This document shows positions 50,180 through 61,702 of a stretch of DNA of 64,000 nt, piece after piece. The stretch comes from Streptomyces sp. ISL-12 (lineage in GTDB: Bacteria > Actinomycetota > Actinomycetes > Streptomycetales > Streptomycetaceae). Location of the stretch: assembly GCF_018614415.1 (NCBI RefSeq), contig NZ_JAGGOO010000007.1, positions 1 through 64,000 on the forward strand, given 5' to 3'. The notes beneath the pieces are model-generated. The model saw nothing but the letters and a program-made list of their open reading frames with translations. It made no database searches and had not been told where the DNA came from. The translations under genes were made by a program, and so were the position numbers. The stretch's first letter is position 1. Each line of letters starts with the position of its first letter.

Positions 50180-51061
50180 TTGACTGATCAGCTGCGACTG
50201 ATGGCCGTCCACGCCCACCCCGACGACGAGTCGAGCAAGGGCGCGGCCACCATGGCGAAGTACGTGTCCGAGGGGGTGGACGTGCTCGTGGTGACCTGCA
50301 CGGGCGGGGAACGCGGCTCCATCCTCAACCCCAAGCTCCAGGGTGACCCGTACATCGAGGAGAACATCCACGAGGTGCGCAGGAAGGAGATGGACGAGGC
50401 CCGCGAGATCCTGGGCATCAAGCAGGAGTGGCTCGGCTTCGTCGACTCCGGGCTGCCCGAGGGCGACCCGCTGCCGCCGCTGCCGGAGGGCTGCTTCGCC
50501 CTGGAGGACGTCGACAAGGCGGCCGGCGAGCTGGTGCGCAAGATCCGCTCCTTCCGGCCCCAGGTGATCACCACCTACGACGAGAACGGCGGCTACCCGC
50601 ACCCCGACCACATCATGACCCACAAGATCACGATGGTGGCGTTCGAGGGGGCGACGGACACCGAGAAGTACCCGGAGAGCGAGTACGGACCGGCGTACCA
50701 GCCGCTGAAGGTGTACTACAACCAGGGCTTCAACCGGCCCCGCACCGAGGCCCTGCACCAGGCGATGCTGGACCGCGGCCTGGAGTCGCCCTACGGGGAC
50801 TGGCTCAAGCGCTGGAACGAGATCGAGCGGGTGGAGCGCACGCTCACCACGCACGTGCCGTGCGCCGAGTTCTTCGAGATCCGCGACAAGGCGCTGATCG
50901 CGCACGCCACGCAGATCGACCCCGACGGCGGGTGGTTCCGGGTGCCGATGGACCTCCAGAAGGAGGTCTGGCCCACCGAGGAGTACGAGCTCGCGAAGTC
51001 GCTCGTGGACACTTCCCTCCCCGAGGACGACCTCTTCGCGGGCATCCGGGACAATGCCTGA
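50180..51061 (+). CDS. mca: Mycothiol S-conjugate amidase
   Basis: A 293-aa zinc amidase of the LmbE/PIG-L fold that cleaves mycothiol conjugates of toxins, releasing mercapturic acids for export. Zinc and catalytic residues: HAHPDDESSKGAA (His, Asp, Asp), TGGERGS, and YPHPDHIMTHKI. The KEMDEAREILGIKQEWLGF and late FRVPMDLQKEVWPTEEYEL stretches are typical of Mca rather than of its relative MshB. The start is TTG at 50180, which matches the family N-terminus; no ATG or GTG is nearer. A small membrane-protein gene overlaps its end. Confidence 0.94.
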   Translation: MTDQLRLMAVHAHPDDESSKGAATMAKYVSEGVDVLVVTCTGGERGSILNPKLQGDPYIEENIHEVRRKEMDEAREILGIKQEWLGFVDSGLPEGDPLPPLPEGCFALEDVDKAAGELVRKIRSFRPQVITTYDENGGYPHPDHIMTHKITMVAFEGATDTEKYPESEYGPAYQPLKVYYNQGFNRPRTEALHQAMLDRGLESPYGDWLKRWNEIERVERTLTTHVPCAEFFEIRDKALIAHATQIDPDGGWFRVPMDLQKEVWPTEEYELAKSLVDTSLPEDDLFAGIRDNA

Positions 51062-51311
51062 CATGAGCGCAAGCGCAAGCCTGGCAATGACGCACCTCAT
51101 CACCCTCGCCGAGGTGGACGAGGACAAGGTCACCCCCGGCGTCCTCGGCTTCATCGTCTTCGCGGTGATGGCCGTGGCGGTGTGGTTCCTGATGCGGTCC
51201 ATGAACCGGCACATGGGCAAGGTCGACTTCAAGGAGGCTCCCGACGCGGAGCCGGAGGCGTCCGGCAAGGGCGCCCCGGGTTCCGGCCGGGTCGAGCCGC
51301 AGCAGGGCTGA
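51054..51311 (+). CDS. Small membrane protein overlapping mca
   Basis: An 85-aa protein: Ser/Ala-rich N-terminus, one transmembrane helix (GVLGFIVFAVMAVAVWFLM, about residues 29-47), a short basic MRSMNRHMGKVDF stretch, and a polar, Glu/Gly-rich tail. ATG 51054 overlaps the mca stop by 8 nt and has gggaca before it, so the two genes are probably translationally coupled; ATG 51063 is the alternative (82 aa). No function is known; conservation next to mca is my recollection. Confidence 0.72.
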   Translation: MPDMSASASLAMTHLITLAEVDEDKVTPGVLGFIVFAVMAVAVWFLMRSMNRHMGKVDFKEAPDAEPEASGKGAPGSGRVEPQQG

Positions 51312-51354
51312 GGGGCGCGGTGGACGGCCGGGCGGCGACGCGTCGCCGGGCCGC

Positions 51355-54300
51355 TCACCCCTGCCTGATCTCCACCTCCACCCCCATGACCTCCCGGGCG
51401 TGCCGGTTCGGGACCATGCCCAGGCGCCAGGCCTGCCAGCCGGACTCCAGCTGGACGCCCCGTTCCAGCAGGAGCTGATAGGCGCCCAGGCCCTCCTCCA
51501 GACGGGGGTCACGGGCCGGGTGGCCCGCGCGGGAGAGCTGGGCCAGCTCCTCCTGCGCCACCGCCGTGCCGACCTCCACCCCGCCGGGGGCGGCGTACGG
51601 CAGCAGGGTGCAGCGCAGGAAGCGGGCCCAGTCGTCGCCGCGCCGGTCGCCGTACGAGGCGAACAGGGTGACCGCCTCGTCGCACAGGGCCAGCGCCTGC
51701 GCCGTGCGGCCGTTGCCCGCGTCGACCACCGCCAGCTCCAGACAGGTCCACGCCTCGCCGTGCGCGACGCCGATGCGGTGGAAGTCGGCGCGGGCGTCGA
51801 CCAGCAACTGACGGGCGAAACCGGAGTTGCGCAGCGAGCCGGTCTGCGCGGCGCGCTGGTCGCGGGTGACGCGGGCCGAGTGGTGCCGGGCGCAGGCCAG
51901 GCCGTACACGTCGCGCATCCGGGAGAACATCGTGCGGGACCGTTCCAGCTCGCGCACCGACCGGTCCAGGTCACCGGTCTCCTCCAGTGCCTGCCCCAGG
52001 TAGTACAGCGTCCACGCCTCGCCGCGCGCGTCCTCGTTGTCCCGGTGCCGGCCGACCGCGCGGCGCAGTTCCTCCGCCGCGCGGGACGCCTCGCCCGCGA
52101 CCAGCCGGGCCCGCGCCAGCTGGGTCAGCGCCCACGCCTCGCCGCGCACGTCCTGGGTCCGGCCGTACAGGCCAAGGGCCGCCCGCAGCTCGGCCTCCGC
52201 GCGCGGTACGTCGCCCCGGCGCAGGTGCAGCTGGCCGAGCTGGAAGTGGGCCCACGCCTGGCCGTGCACCGACTCGCCCGCGCGGTGGAGGACCAGCGAC
52301 TCCTCCAGCAGCCCCAGGGCCTCGGCCAGCCGGGAACGGTCCCGTTGCACCGCCGCCAGGGCGTGCAGCGTCCACGCCCGGTCGGTGGCCAGCTCGGGGG
52401 AGGCCTGGAGGTCCAGCGCCTCGTGCAGCTTGGCCGCCGCCCCGGTCAGGTCGCCCTGGTGGTGCAGGGTGATGCCGAGCGAGGTCAGCGCCCGCGCCGC
52501 GCCCGCGTCGTGCTGGGCCTCCAGATACAGGTCGACCACGGAGGTCAGCGTGGTCCGCGCCTTGTCCAGCTCGCCGAGCTGCCGGGCCGCGATACCGGTG
52601 CGCCACTGCACCGAGCGCAGCAGCAGCCCCTGGTCGACGGCCTGCGCCAGGTCGCTGATCTCACCGAGCCGGTACAGGTCGCCGCGGAGCAGGCAGTAGT
52701 CGCACAGCGCGCCCAGCAGATTGAGCACCGCGCGCTGGTCGACGCCCTCCGCGTACCGCAGCGTCGCGGTGATGAAGCTGGACTCGTCGTCCAGCCAGCG
52801 CAGCGCCTCGTCCAGCGAGGTGAAGCCGTGCGGCCCGAACCGGTCCGAGCGGGTCGACATGTTGCCGTCGACCAGGCGCAGCACGGAGTCGGCCAGTTCG
52901 GCGTAGTTGGCGATCAGCCGTTCCTGCGCCGCCGCCCGCTCGGCCGCCTCCTCCTCGTCGAGGAGCCGGGCCTGCGCGAAGGCCCGCACCACGTCGTGCA
53001 GGCGGTACCGGCTGCCGCGCACGTGGTCGATGAGCCCGGCCCGGGACAGTGCCGTCAGGTGTTTGGCCGCCTCCGGCTCGCCGGTGGCCAGCAGCGCGGC
53101 AGCGGCGGCGGTTCCCAGCGAGGTACGGCCGGCCAGCGCGAGCCGGCGCAGCAGCCTGCGGGCGGGTTCCGGCTGGTCGGTGTAGCGCAGCCACAGCGCC
53201 CGCTCGACCGGCTCCACCGGACCGTAGGCGCCCAGGTCGCCGGCGAGGGCGCGCGGCGAGCGCGGTCCGAGGGCGGAACCGGCGATCCGCAGCGCCAGCG
53301 GCAGCCCGCCGCACAGCTCCCGGACCAGGTCGGCGGAGTCGGCGTCGTAGGGCCCCGACGCGTCCTGCGCGGCGGACGTCAGCAGCTCCTCCGCGCCCGC
53401 CGCGTCCAGCGGTTCCACCGGCAGGTGGTGCACCCGGGCGGGCAGGTCCGCGGGCAACTGGAGCGGCCGGCGCGCGGTGACCAGGACCAGGCTGTCGGAC
53501 CGTTCCGGAATGAGTGTGCGCACCTGTTCCGCGTCGCTGGCGTCGTCCAGGACGACGACGACCGGGACGCCCGTCAGATGCTGGTGGTACAGCTCGCTCA
53601 GCCGTCTGACCTGCTGGTCCGCCGAGGACCGCTCCCGGAACAGCAGTTGCTCCCGGGGCGCGCCGAGCCGGTTGAGCAGGTGCAGCAGGGCGTCCCGGGT
53701 GGGCAGCGGCGACTCCCCGGGGGTGTCACCGCGCAGGTCGACGAGGCAGGCGCCGCGGAAATGGTCCCGCAGGTCGTGGGCGGCGCGCACCGCGAGCGTC
53801 GTACGGCCGCTGCCGGGTGCCCCGTGCAGCACCACCACCGTCGGCTTGGTCTCCGTGCTCGCGCGGGCCGCCCGCACCCACTGCCGCAGCCGGGCCGTCT
53901 CCTGCCGCCGGCCCGCGAAGGCGCCCGGCGGCTCCGGGAGCTGCCCGAACGACTGCTCCAGCACCGTCCGCCCCCGCGCCGCCGCGCTCTTGTCCGCGCC
54001 GCGCAGTTTCGGCCCCGGCTTGCCGCCGCCGGTGGAGGCGGCGAGCACCCGCTGCTGGTCCAGGAACGGCCGGATGCCCCGTACCTCCAGCGCCGTCAGC
54101 CACTGCAGCCGCAACTGCTCGGGCCCGCCCGGCTGGTTGACCGCGCCGGCCCGGTGATGGGCGGCGGGCAGATGCACGCCGACCACCTTCACCACCGTCG
54201 CCGCGGCGCCCACCACCCCGACCGCCAGGCCCGCGCCCACCGCGGTGCCCGTGCCGGTGCCCAGCGCGACGTCGGCGACCACCGCCGCGACCGCCGCGAC

Positions 54301-54558
54301 GGCAGCCACCGCGAGCGGTGTGCCCGCGCCCTCGCGGGCGTAGCGCTGGCGGAACGTGAGCTGACCGGCCCCGGCCTCGTCCAGGGCCCGGGTGTAGGCG
54401 TCGTACTCCTCGGCGGCCGAGCGCGCCATCGAGTCCAGCGCGCCACGCGCCCGGGACAGCAGGACCCCGCCGTCCACCCGCCCGCCGGTGCGCCGCACCT
54501 CCTCCTCCACGGCCCGCACCAGCAGCCGTTCGGCCTCCACCCGATGACTGTCCCGCAT
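51355..54558 (-). CDS. Membrane-associated STAND/NB-ARC NTPase with TPR repeats
   Basis: A 1067-aa signal-transduction ATPase. The N-terminal 80 residues are soluble and helical, followed by a hydrophobic region (about residues 85-130) that can form two transmembrane helices. An NB-ARC core covers about 215-520, and tetratricopeptide repeats about 590-990. Walker A reads [11 protein letters not shown]: the invariant Lys is Arg252, while Thr253 is kept; Walker [17 protein letters not shown] and the later [15 protein letters not shown] (GLPL motif) are intact. The layout resembles AfsR-type and plant R-protein-like NTPases, but no N-terminal SARP DNA-binding domain is present. It is divergent from the YyaL-like gene. 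ATG 54558 is the only early start. Confidence 0.85.
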   Translation of the reverse strand: MRDSHRVEAERLLVRAVEEEVRRTGGRVDGGVLLSRARGALDSMARSAAEEYDAYTRALDEAGAGQLTFRQRYAREGAGTPLAVAAVAAVAAVVADVALGTGTGTAVGAGLAVGVVGAAATVVKVVGVHLPAAHHRAGAVNQPGGPEQLRLQWLTALEVRGIRPFLDQQRVLAASTGGGKPGPKLRGADKSAAARGRTVLEQSFGQLPEPPGAFAGRRQETARLRQWVRAARASTETKPTVVVLHGAPGSGRTTLAVRAAHDLRDHFRGACLVDLRGDTPGESPLPTRDALLHLLNRLGAPREQLLFRERSSADQQVRRLSELYHQHLTGVPVVVVLDDASDAEQVRTLIPERSDSLVLVTARRPLQLPADLPARVHHLPVEPLDAAGAEELLTSAAQDASGPYDADSADLVRELCGGLPLALRIAGSALGPRSPRALAGDLGAYGPVEPVERALWLRYTDQPEPARRLLRRLALAGRTSLGTAAAAALLATGEPEAAKHLTALSRAGLIDHVRGSRYRLHDVVRAFAQARLLDEEEAAERAAAQERLIANYAELADSVLRLVDGNMSTRSDRFGPHGFTSLDEALRWLDDESSFITATLRYAEGVDQRAVLNLLGALCDYCLLRGDLYRLGEISDLAQAVDQGLLLRSVQWRTGIAARQLGELDKARTTLTSVVDLYLEAQHDAGAARALTSLGITLHHQGDLTGAAAKLHEALDLQASPELATDRAWTLHALAAVQRDRSRLAEALGLLEESLVLHRAGESVHGQAWAHFQLGQLHLRRGDVPRAEAELRAALGLYGRTQDVRGEAWALTQLARARLVAGEASRAAEELRRAVGRHRDNEDARGEAWTLYYLGQALEETGDLDRSVRELERSRTMFSRMRDVYGLACARHHSARVTRDQRAAQTGSLRNSGFARQLLVDARADFHRIGVAHGEAWTCLELAVVDAGNGRTAQALALCDEAVTLFASYGDRRGDDWARFLRCTLLPYAAPGGVEVGTAVAQEELAQLSRAGHPARDPRLEEGLGAYQLLLERGVQLESGWQAWRLGMVPNRHAREVMGVEVEIRQG

Positions 54559-54716
54559 GTCCCCTCCCCCTCCGAGGGCCCCGGTCGTCCCCTGCGTCGC
54601 CCGCCCGTCTACGGGTCCTTCCCCGCCGGACCCGCGGTCAAGTGTCCCGCCGTGTGAACTCCCTGGGGAGAGGTCCGGCGGTGTGCTGTCCGGCGCGGTG
54701 CGGGTACTGGGGCAGG

Positions 54717-56732
<2,016 letters not shown>

Positions 56733-56753
56733 CGTCGTGGCCGCTCGCGCCCC

Positions 56754-57467
56754 TCACGGGACGTAGCGGTTGACGATCGCCTCGAGCTGCTCGTGGTGGG
56801 CGCCCCGCCAGTACGCCCGGCCGCATTCCGTGCACTGGGCGAAGACGTCGTACGACCGTTGCGTACCGCTCTCCAGCTGGTCGGCGACCTCGTCCTTGGT
56901 GGCCGCGCGCAGCAGGCCGTTGCAGGCCGTGCAGCGGGTCCAGGGGCGCAGGTCGGGGGCGAAGCGGTGCAGTACGTCGTGGAGCTGGTCGTCGGGGCGG
57001 GTGCTGTAGACGAAGGCGCCGGCCCACAGTTCGCGGCGGCGCAGCAGGCCCCGGTCGCGGCTGAGCAGGACGCGGCGCTCGGCGGCGGAGCGGGCGGCGA
57101 GCGCCGGGTCGCCGATGTCGGAGGACTCGTACGCCGTGTCCACGCCGAGCAGGCGCAGGCGGCGGGCGAGGGTGCCGAGGTGCACGTCGAGGAGGAAGCG
57201 CAAGGGGGCGCCCGGCACCCGCTGCGGACGGTCCACGGGGCGCACGGTCACCGACTCGCCGGCCGTCGGGATGTGCCCGGGCGGCACGGTGCGGCCGTCG
57301 ACGACGAGGCTGCCGACCTCGGTCAGCGGGACGCCGAGGGACTCCACGACGTGGCCGAGGGTGGAAACGCCGTCGACGGCGGCCGGGGTGGCGCCGGACC
57401 GGCGTGCCCGGGGGACGAAGAGAAGCAGCTCGGGGGCGAACTCGACGCGGATCTCGGGACCGTTCAC
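56754..57467 (-). CDS. Mut7-C RNase-domain protein with ubiquitin-like N-terminus
   Basis: A 237-aa protein. Residues 1-80 form a ThiS/ubiquitin-like domain (IRVEFAPELLLFVPRAR ... VDGRTVPPGHIPTAGESVTVRPV); then a PIN-like RNase domain with acidic residues in LLDVHLGTLARRLRLLG and SRDRGLLRR; then a zinc ribbon with two CxxC pairs (RCTACNGLL ... CTECGRAYW). Mut7-C proteins are predicted RNases, named after the C-terminus of the worm Mut-7 exonuclease. The start is GTG 57467, 12 nt from the end of the decayed TetR gene. Confidence 0.92.
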   Translation of the reverse strand: MNGPEIRVEFAPELLLFVPRARRSGATPAAVDGVSTLGHVVESLGVPLTEVGSLVVDGRTVPPGHIPTAGESVTVRPVDRPQRVPGAPLRFLLDVHLGTLARRLRLLGVDTAYESSDIGDPALAARSAAERRVLLSRDRGLLRRRELWAGAFVYSTRPDDQLHDVLHRFAPDLRPWTRCTACNGLLRAATKDEVADQLESGTQRSYDVFAQCTECGRAYWRGAHHEQLEAIVNRYVP

Positions 57468-57479
57468 CTCGTCAGGATG

Positions 57480-58561
57480 TCATGATCGCCGACCCTGGGG
57501 CCGGTGCTTCTCCGGCGTCCGGGGACGGGGGCGGGTCCGTGCGGGGACCGGTGACGGGCTTGTGCGGGGAACTGGCGGGGGGCTCGGTCGGGGGACCGGT
57601 GGCAGCTCCTTGCCGGGGACCGGTGGCAGCTCCCTGCCGGGGACCGGTGGCTGACCTGTGGGGGGAACGGGTGGCGGGCTCGGTCGGGGGACCGGTGGCA
57701 GCTCCCTGCCGGGGACCGGTGGCAGCCCCCTTGCCGGGGACCAGTGGCAGCTCCCTGCCGGGGACCGGTGGCTGACCTGTGGGGGGAACGGGTGGCGGGC
57801 TCGGTCGGGGGACCGGTGGTAGCTCCCTGCCGGGGACCGGTGGCAGCTCCCTGCCGGGCACCGGTGGCAGCCCCCCTGCCGGGAACCCGTGGCAGCCCCC
57901 CGCGGGGACCCCGTGGCGGGCAGGTCGCGGAAGGCGTCGAGGGCGCGGTCGGTCAGGTGGGTCAGGTCGTCCCGGCAGTCCCGCTCGGCCCAGTAGACCA
58001 GCGCCTCCAGCAGGGCTCCCATCAGGCCCGTCACGTAGACGCGGACCTCCAGGTCGGCTTCGCCGCGGCCGGTGCGCCCGGCCAGGGCGCGGCTCATCAG
58101 GCGGCCGGTGACGGACACGCTCTCCCTCAGCCGGGTGCGGACGGCCGGGACCTCGGCCATCAGCCGGACGCGGAGCACCGTCTCCTCCCGGCTGCCGGGG
58201 TGCGGACGGTCGCCCAGGGCGAGGGCGGTCGCCCGGCGCAGCGCCCACCGGATCGACTCCGGCACCGGTTCGTCGGCCGGGCGCCGGAGCAGCAGTTCCT
58301 CCACCAGGGGCGCGTACTCGTCCGTGAGGACGATGTCCTCCTTGGTGGGGAAGCAGCGCAGCACGGTGCTGGGGGAGACCTCGGCGCGCTCGGGATCCGC
58401 TCGACGGTGGTGGCGTCGTACCCCCGCTCGCGGATCAGGGCGTACGTGGCGTCCCTGATCGCTCGGCGCGTCCTGGCCTTCTTCCGCTCCCGCAGCCCCG
58501 GTTGCCGGACGGTTCCGGGAGCGGAGGGGGTGAGGGCATGTGCCGGGGTCATGCCCTCCAC
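57480..58561 (-). pseudogene. Frameshifted TetR-family regulator with repeat-expanded tail
   Basis: The N-terminal frame from ATG 58561 encodes GLRERKKARTRRAIRDATYALIRERGYDATTVERI, the start of a TetR helix-turn-helix, then shifts to nonsense. A one-base loss near 58390 (atcccgagcgcg where atcgccgagcgcg is expected) explains it, and the other frame continues the same protein (AEVSPSTVLRCFPTKEDIVLTDEYAPLVEEL ... ALDAFRDLPATG). After that, the C-terminus consists only of the 24-bp repeat array translated as Pro/Gly/Arg-rich sequence. Both the frameshift and the tail suggest an inactive gene. Confidence 0.8.
57601..57914. repeat. 24-bp minisatellite, 13 units
   Basis: Thirteen adjacent units of 24 bp (two of 25 bp, at 57721-57745 and 57866-57890) share a core such as ctgccggggaccggt. 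Three variants alternate: A (ggcagctccctgcc...), B (ggctgacctgtgggg...) and C (ggcgggctcggtcgg...), in the order A A B C A A A B C A A A A, so part of the array was duplicated as an A-A-B-C block. Diverged copies continue to about 57550. Because 24 is a multiple of three, expansion keeps the reading frame, except at the two 25-bp units. Confidence 0.9.
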
Positions 58562-58583
58562 TGTCCTGCCCGGCCGGCGGCCC

Positions 58584-59297
58584 CTAATAGGCGATCAGCG
58601 AGATCCCCACGTAGTGCGCGATGAACGCGGCCAGCGTGAAGGAGTGGAAGACCTCGTGGAAGCCGAACCAGCGCGGGGAGGGGTTGGGGCGCTTGATGCC
58701 GTAGACGACGCCTCCGACGCTGTAGAGCACCCCGCCGACGACCACCAGGACGAGGACCGCGATGCCGCCGGCCCGCATGAAGTCGGGCAGGTAGAAGACG
58801 GCCGCCCAGCCCATGGCGAGGTAGCAGGGGGTGTAGAGCCAGCGCGGGGCGCCGACCCAGAAGACGCGGAAGGCGATGCCGGCCACCGCGGCGGCCCAGA
58901 TGCCCCACAGCAGCCACCGTCCCTTGGCCTCGGGGAGCAGCAGCATGGTCAGCGGGGTGTAGGTGCCCGCGATGATCAGGAAGATGTTGGCGTGGTCCAG
59001 GCGGCGCAGGATGCCGTCCATGCGGGGGCTCCAGTCGCCCCGGTGGTACAGCGCGCTCACGCCGAACAGCAGACAGGCCGTCAGGACGTAGACGCCGCAG
59101 GCGATCCGTCCTCTGGTCGAGTCGGCGAGGGCGGTGAGCGCGAGACCCGCGACGAGTACGGCCGGGAACATCCCGAGGTGCAGCCAGCCCCTGAGCTTGG
59201 GCTTGACCGGATGCGGCAGGGAGAGCGCGACGGGACCGCGGCCGGCGGCCGGGGAATCCGTGTGCGCATCGGAGGCGGACGCAGTCATGCGCGGCAT
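58584..59297 (-). CDS. Hemolysin III / PAQR family membrane protein
   Basis: A 237-aa protein with seven transmembrane helices and the family motifs VSALYHRGDW, RRLDHANIFLIIAGTYTP and the C-terminal GFHEVFHSFTLAAFIAHYVG. The conserved Ser/His/Asp/His set of PAQR proteins, proposed to bind zinc and hydrolyse ceramide-like amides, is present. In bacteria the role is unclear; toxicity in Bacillus gave the old name. ATG 59297 or 59288 can start it. A palindrome at 59304-59315 sits directly upstream of the start. Confidence 0.93.
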   Translation of the reverse strand: MPRMTASASDAHTDSPAAGRGPVALSLPHPVKPKLRGWLHLGMFPAVLVAGLALTALADSTRGRIACGVYVLTACLLFGVSALYHRGDWSPRMDGILRRLDHANIFLIIAGTYTPLTMLLLPEAKGRWLLWGIWAAAVAGIAFRVFWVGAPRWLYTPCYLAMGWAAVFYLPDFMRAGGIAVLVLVVVGGVLYSVGGVVYGIKRPNPSPRWFGFHEVFHSFTLAAFIAHYVGISLIAY

Positions 59298-59637
59298 CGT
59301 ACCTACGGAACCGTAAGTTACGCGTCAGTACAACCGTGTGAATCCGGTCGCGCGTTCCATGGTCTCACGGTCGACGGCCGGTCGCCGAGTAAAGGAAGTA
59401 CCAGGTGAACTCAACGTATACGCAAAAAAACGGGCGGGTGTGCGGCGGAGAGGCGAGGTGCGTGGCGCTCCTCACGTCGCTCAGGTGTGCGCTCCTCTGG
59501 ACAGATGGGCGCGGGCGTCGGATGATCAAATGAGTGCGGTCGGCACCGGATGAGCGCTCGGGTGATCCCGGGCGGGCGTCCGGGTCGCAGCCCCCACGGG
59601 GCCTGTCAACAACACATCCCCGCCTTGAGGAGCAATC
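59298..59637. other. 340-bp divergent promoter region before pckA
   Basis: It holds the palindrome at 59304-59315, an A-rich run (about 59422-59430) unusual for this DNA, several gctcctc and gcgctc-like blocks, and an aggagcaatc ribosome binding site directly before the GTG of pckA. The pckA promoter must be here, perhaps with the gluconeogenic control expected for this gene, but I cannot point to it with confidence. Confidence 0.5.
59304..59315. promoter_or_regulatory. Palindromic operator candidate at the hemolysin III promoter
   Basis: TACGGAACCGTA is a perfect 12-bp palindrome inside a longer partly symmetric acctacggaaccgtaagt. It lies just upstream of the hemolysin III start, in the 340-bp divergent region before pckA. 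Palindromes of this type are classic TetR-family operators, and a TetR gene, now frameshifted, is next door. Confidence 0.5.
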
Positions 59638-61476
59638 GTGGCGCGCGACATCGCGGCTTCCCCCGTCCCCACCCGGCACCAGGAGCTGGTCTCGTGGGTG
59701 GACGAGATCGCCGAACTGACGCAGCCGGACGCCGTGGTCTGGTGTGACGGATCCGAGGCCGAGTACGAGCGGCTGTGCGAGGAGCTGGTGGCCAAGGGCA
59801 CCTTCCGGAAGCTCGACCCGGTCAAGCGCCCCCACTCCTACTACGCGGCCTCCGACCCCTCCGACGTCGCCCGCGTCGAGGACCGGACCTTCATCTGCTC
59901 CGCCGAGGAGGAGGACGCCGGCCCGACCAACCACTGGAAGGACCCCGCCGAGATGCGGGAGATCTTCAGCGGAGAGAACGGCCTGTTCCGCGGGTCGATG
60001 CGCGGCCGGACCATGTACGTCGTGCCGTTCTGCATGGGGCCGCTGGGCTCGCCGCTGTCCGCGATCGGCGTCGAGATCACCGACTCCGCCTACGTCGCCG
60101 TCTCCATGCGCACCATGACCCGCATGGGACAGCCGGTCCTGGACGAGCTGGGCGAGAACGGCTTCTTCGTCAAGGCCGTGCACTCGCTGGGCGCCCCGCT
60201 GGGCGAGGGACAGCAGGACGTCCCCTGGCCCTGCAACCAGACCAAGTACATCTCGCACTTCCCCGAGGACCGCGAGATCTGGTCCTACGGCTCCGGCTAC
60301 GGCGGCAACGCCCTGCTCGGCAAGAAGTGCTACGCCCTGCGCATCGCCTCCGTCATGGCCCGCGACGAGGGCTGGCTCGCCGAGCACATGCTCGTCCTGA
60401 AGCTGACCCCGCCGCGCGGCGAGGCGAAGTACGTCGCCGCCGCCTTCCCCTCCGCCTGCGGCAAGACCAACCTCGCCATGCTGGAGCCGACCATCCCGGG
60501 CTGGACGGTCGAGACCATCGGCGACGACATCGCCTGGATGCGGTTCGGCGAGGACGGGCGGCTGTACGCGATCAACCCCGAGGCCGGTTTCTTCGGTGTC
60601 GCGCCCGGCACGGGCGAGCACACCAACGCCAACGCGATGAAGACGCTGTGGGGCAACGCCGTCTTCACCAACGTCGCCCTCACCGACGACAACGACGTGT
60701 GGTGGGAGGGGATGACCGAGGAGACCCCGGCCCATCTCACCGACTGGAAGGGGAACGACTGGACGCCCGAGTCCGCCCGCGAAGCAAATGAATACCGCCC
60801 GGCCGCCCACCCCAACGCCCGCTTCACCGTCCCCGCCGCGCAGTGCCCGATCATCGCGCCCGAGTGGGAGGACCCCAAGGGCGTGCCGATCTCGGCGATC
60901 CTCTTCGGCGGGCGCCGCGCCACCGCCGTACCGCTGGTCACCGAGTCCTTCGACTGGAACCACGGCGTCTTCCTCGGCGCCAACGTGGCCTCCGAGAAGA
61001 CCGCCGCCGCCGAGGGCAAGGTCGGCGAGCTGCGCCGCGACCCGTTCGCCATGCTGCCGTTCTGCGGCTACAACATGGGCGACTACATGGGCCACTGGAT
61101 CGACGTCGCCAAGGGCAAGGACAAGGCGAAGCTGCCGAAGATCTACTACGTCAACTGGTTCCGCAAGGACGACGACGGCCGGTTCGTCTGGCCCGGCTTC
61201 GGAGAGAACGGCCGCGTCCTGAAGTGGATCGTGGAGCGGCTGGAGGGCAAGGCCGAGGGCGTGGAGACGCCGATCGGCGTGCTGCCCGCCAAGGGCGCGC
61301 TGGACACCGACGGCCTCGACCTGTCCGACGCCGACCTGGACTTCCTGCTCACCGTCGACAAGGACGTGTGGCGCGAGGAGGCCGCGCTGGTGCCCGAGCA
61401 CCTCGACACCTTCGGCGACCACACGCCCAAGGAGCTGTGGGACCAGTACCGCGCACTGGTGGAGCGCCTGGGCTGA
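59638..61476 (+). CDS. pckA: GTP-dependent phosphoenolpyruvate carboxykinase
   Basis: Decarboxylates and phosphorylates oxaloacetate to phosphoenolpyruvate, the first committed step of gluconeogenesis in actinobacteria. The 612-aa length and motifs fit the GTP class: the phosphate loop [13 protein letters not shown] with the reactive Cys274 and Lys276, and the PHSYYA and [15 protein letters not shown] stretches before it. GTG 59638 with aggagcaatc upstream is the start. It stands alone with its own promoter region. Confidence 0.97.
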   Translation: MARDIAASPVPTRHQELVSWVDEIAELTQPDAVVWCDGSEAEYERLCEELVAKGTFRKLDPVKRPHSYYAASDPSDVARVEDRTFICSAEEEDAGPTNHWKDPAEMREIFSGENGLFRGSMRGRTMYVVPFCMGPLGSPLSAIGVEITDSAYVAVSMRTMTRMGQPVLDELGENGFFVKAVHSLGAPLGEGQQDVPWPCNQTKYISHFPEDREIWSYGSGYGGNALLGKKCYALRIASVMARDEGWLAEHMLVLKLTPPRGEAKYVAAAFPSACGKTNLAMLEPTIPGWTVETIGDDIAWMRFGEDGRLYAINPEAGFFGVAPGTGEHTNANAMKTLWGNAVFTNVALTDDNDVWWEGMTEETPAHLTDWKGNDWTPESAREANEYRPAAHPNARFTVPAAQCPIIAPEWEDPKGVPISAILFGGRRATAVPLVTESFDWNHGVFLGANVASEKTAAAEGKVGELRRDPFAMLPFCGYNMGDYMGHWIDVAKGKDKAKLPKIYYVNWFRKDDDGRFVWPGFGENGRVLKWIVERLEGKAEGVETPIGVLPAKGALDTDGLDLSDADLDFLLTVDKDVWREEAALVPEHLDTFGDHTPKELWDQYRALVERLG

Positions 61477-61702
61477 CACCCCCGCGCGCACCCCGCGCGC
61501 ACCCCGCGCGCACCCCCGCACCCCCCCCGCACAGAACTTCGCGGCCGGTCCGGCTCCGCCCTGACCAGCGATGTCGTCACGAAGGCCGGCCGCGAGAGGG
61601 CTCGTCCCGCTCCAGTAGCTCGATGTCCCGGAGCAGCCGGAGGCGCCCCGTCCGGGCCGGGTCCCCGCACAACGGCGTGCGACGGACCCGGCCCATACCG
61701 CT
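61477..61702. other. Intergenic region with short repeats and a long hairpin
   Basis: Three perfect 11-bp units ccccgcgcgca at 61480-61512 follow the pckA stop. Further on, tcgcggccgg (61539-61548) can pair with ccggccgcga (61586-61595) across a 37-nt loop and may act as the terminator for pckA and the opposing gene. I see no gene in it. Confidence 0.6.

Noticed and set aside
51355..54558. AfsR-type SARP regulator
   Set aside because: No SARP DNA-binding or BTAD domain precedes the NB-ARC domain.
51400..54657. 1085-codon open frame antisense to the STAND gene
   Set aside because: GC-bias shadow; no domain, while the opposite strand has complete NB-ARC and TPR motifs.
57601..57914. Regular repeats as a possible CRISPR array
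   Set aside because: The units are adjacent without unique spacers and no cas gene is present; it is a minisatellite.
59365..61521. 718-codon open frame antisense to pckA
   Set aside because: Shadow of a clearly identified enzyme.
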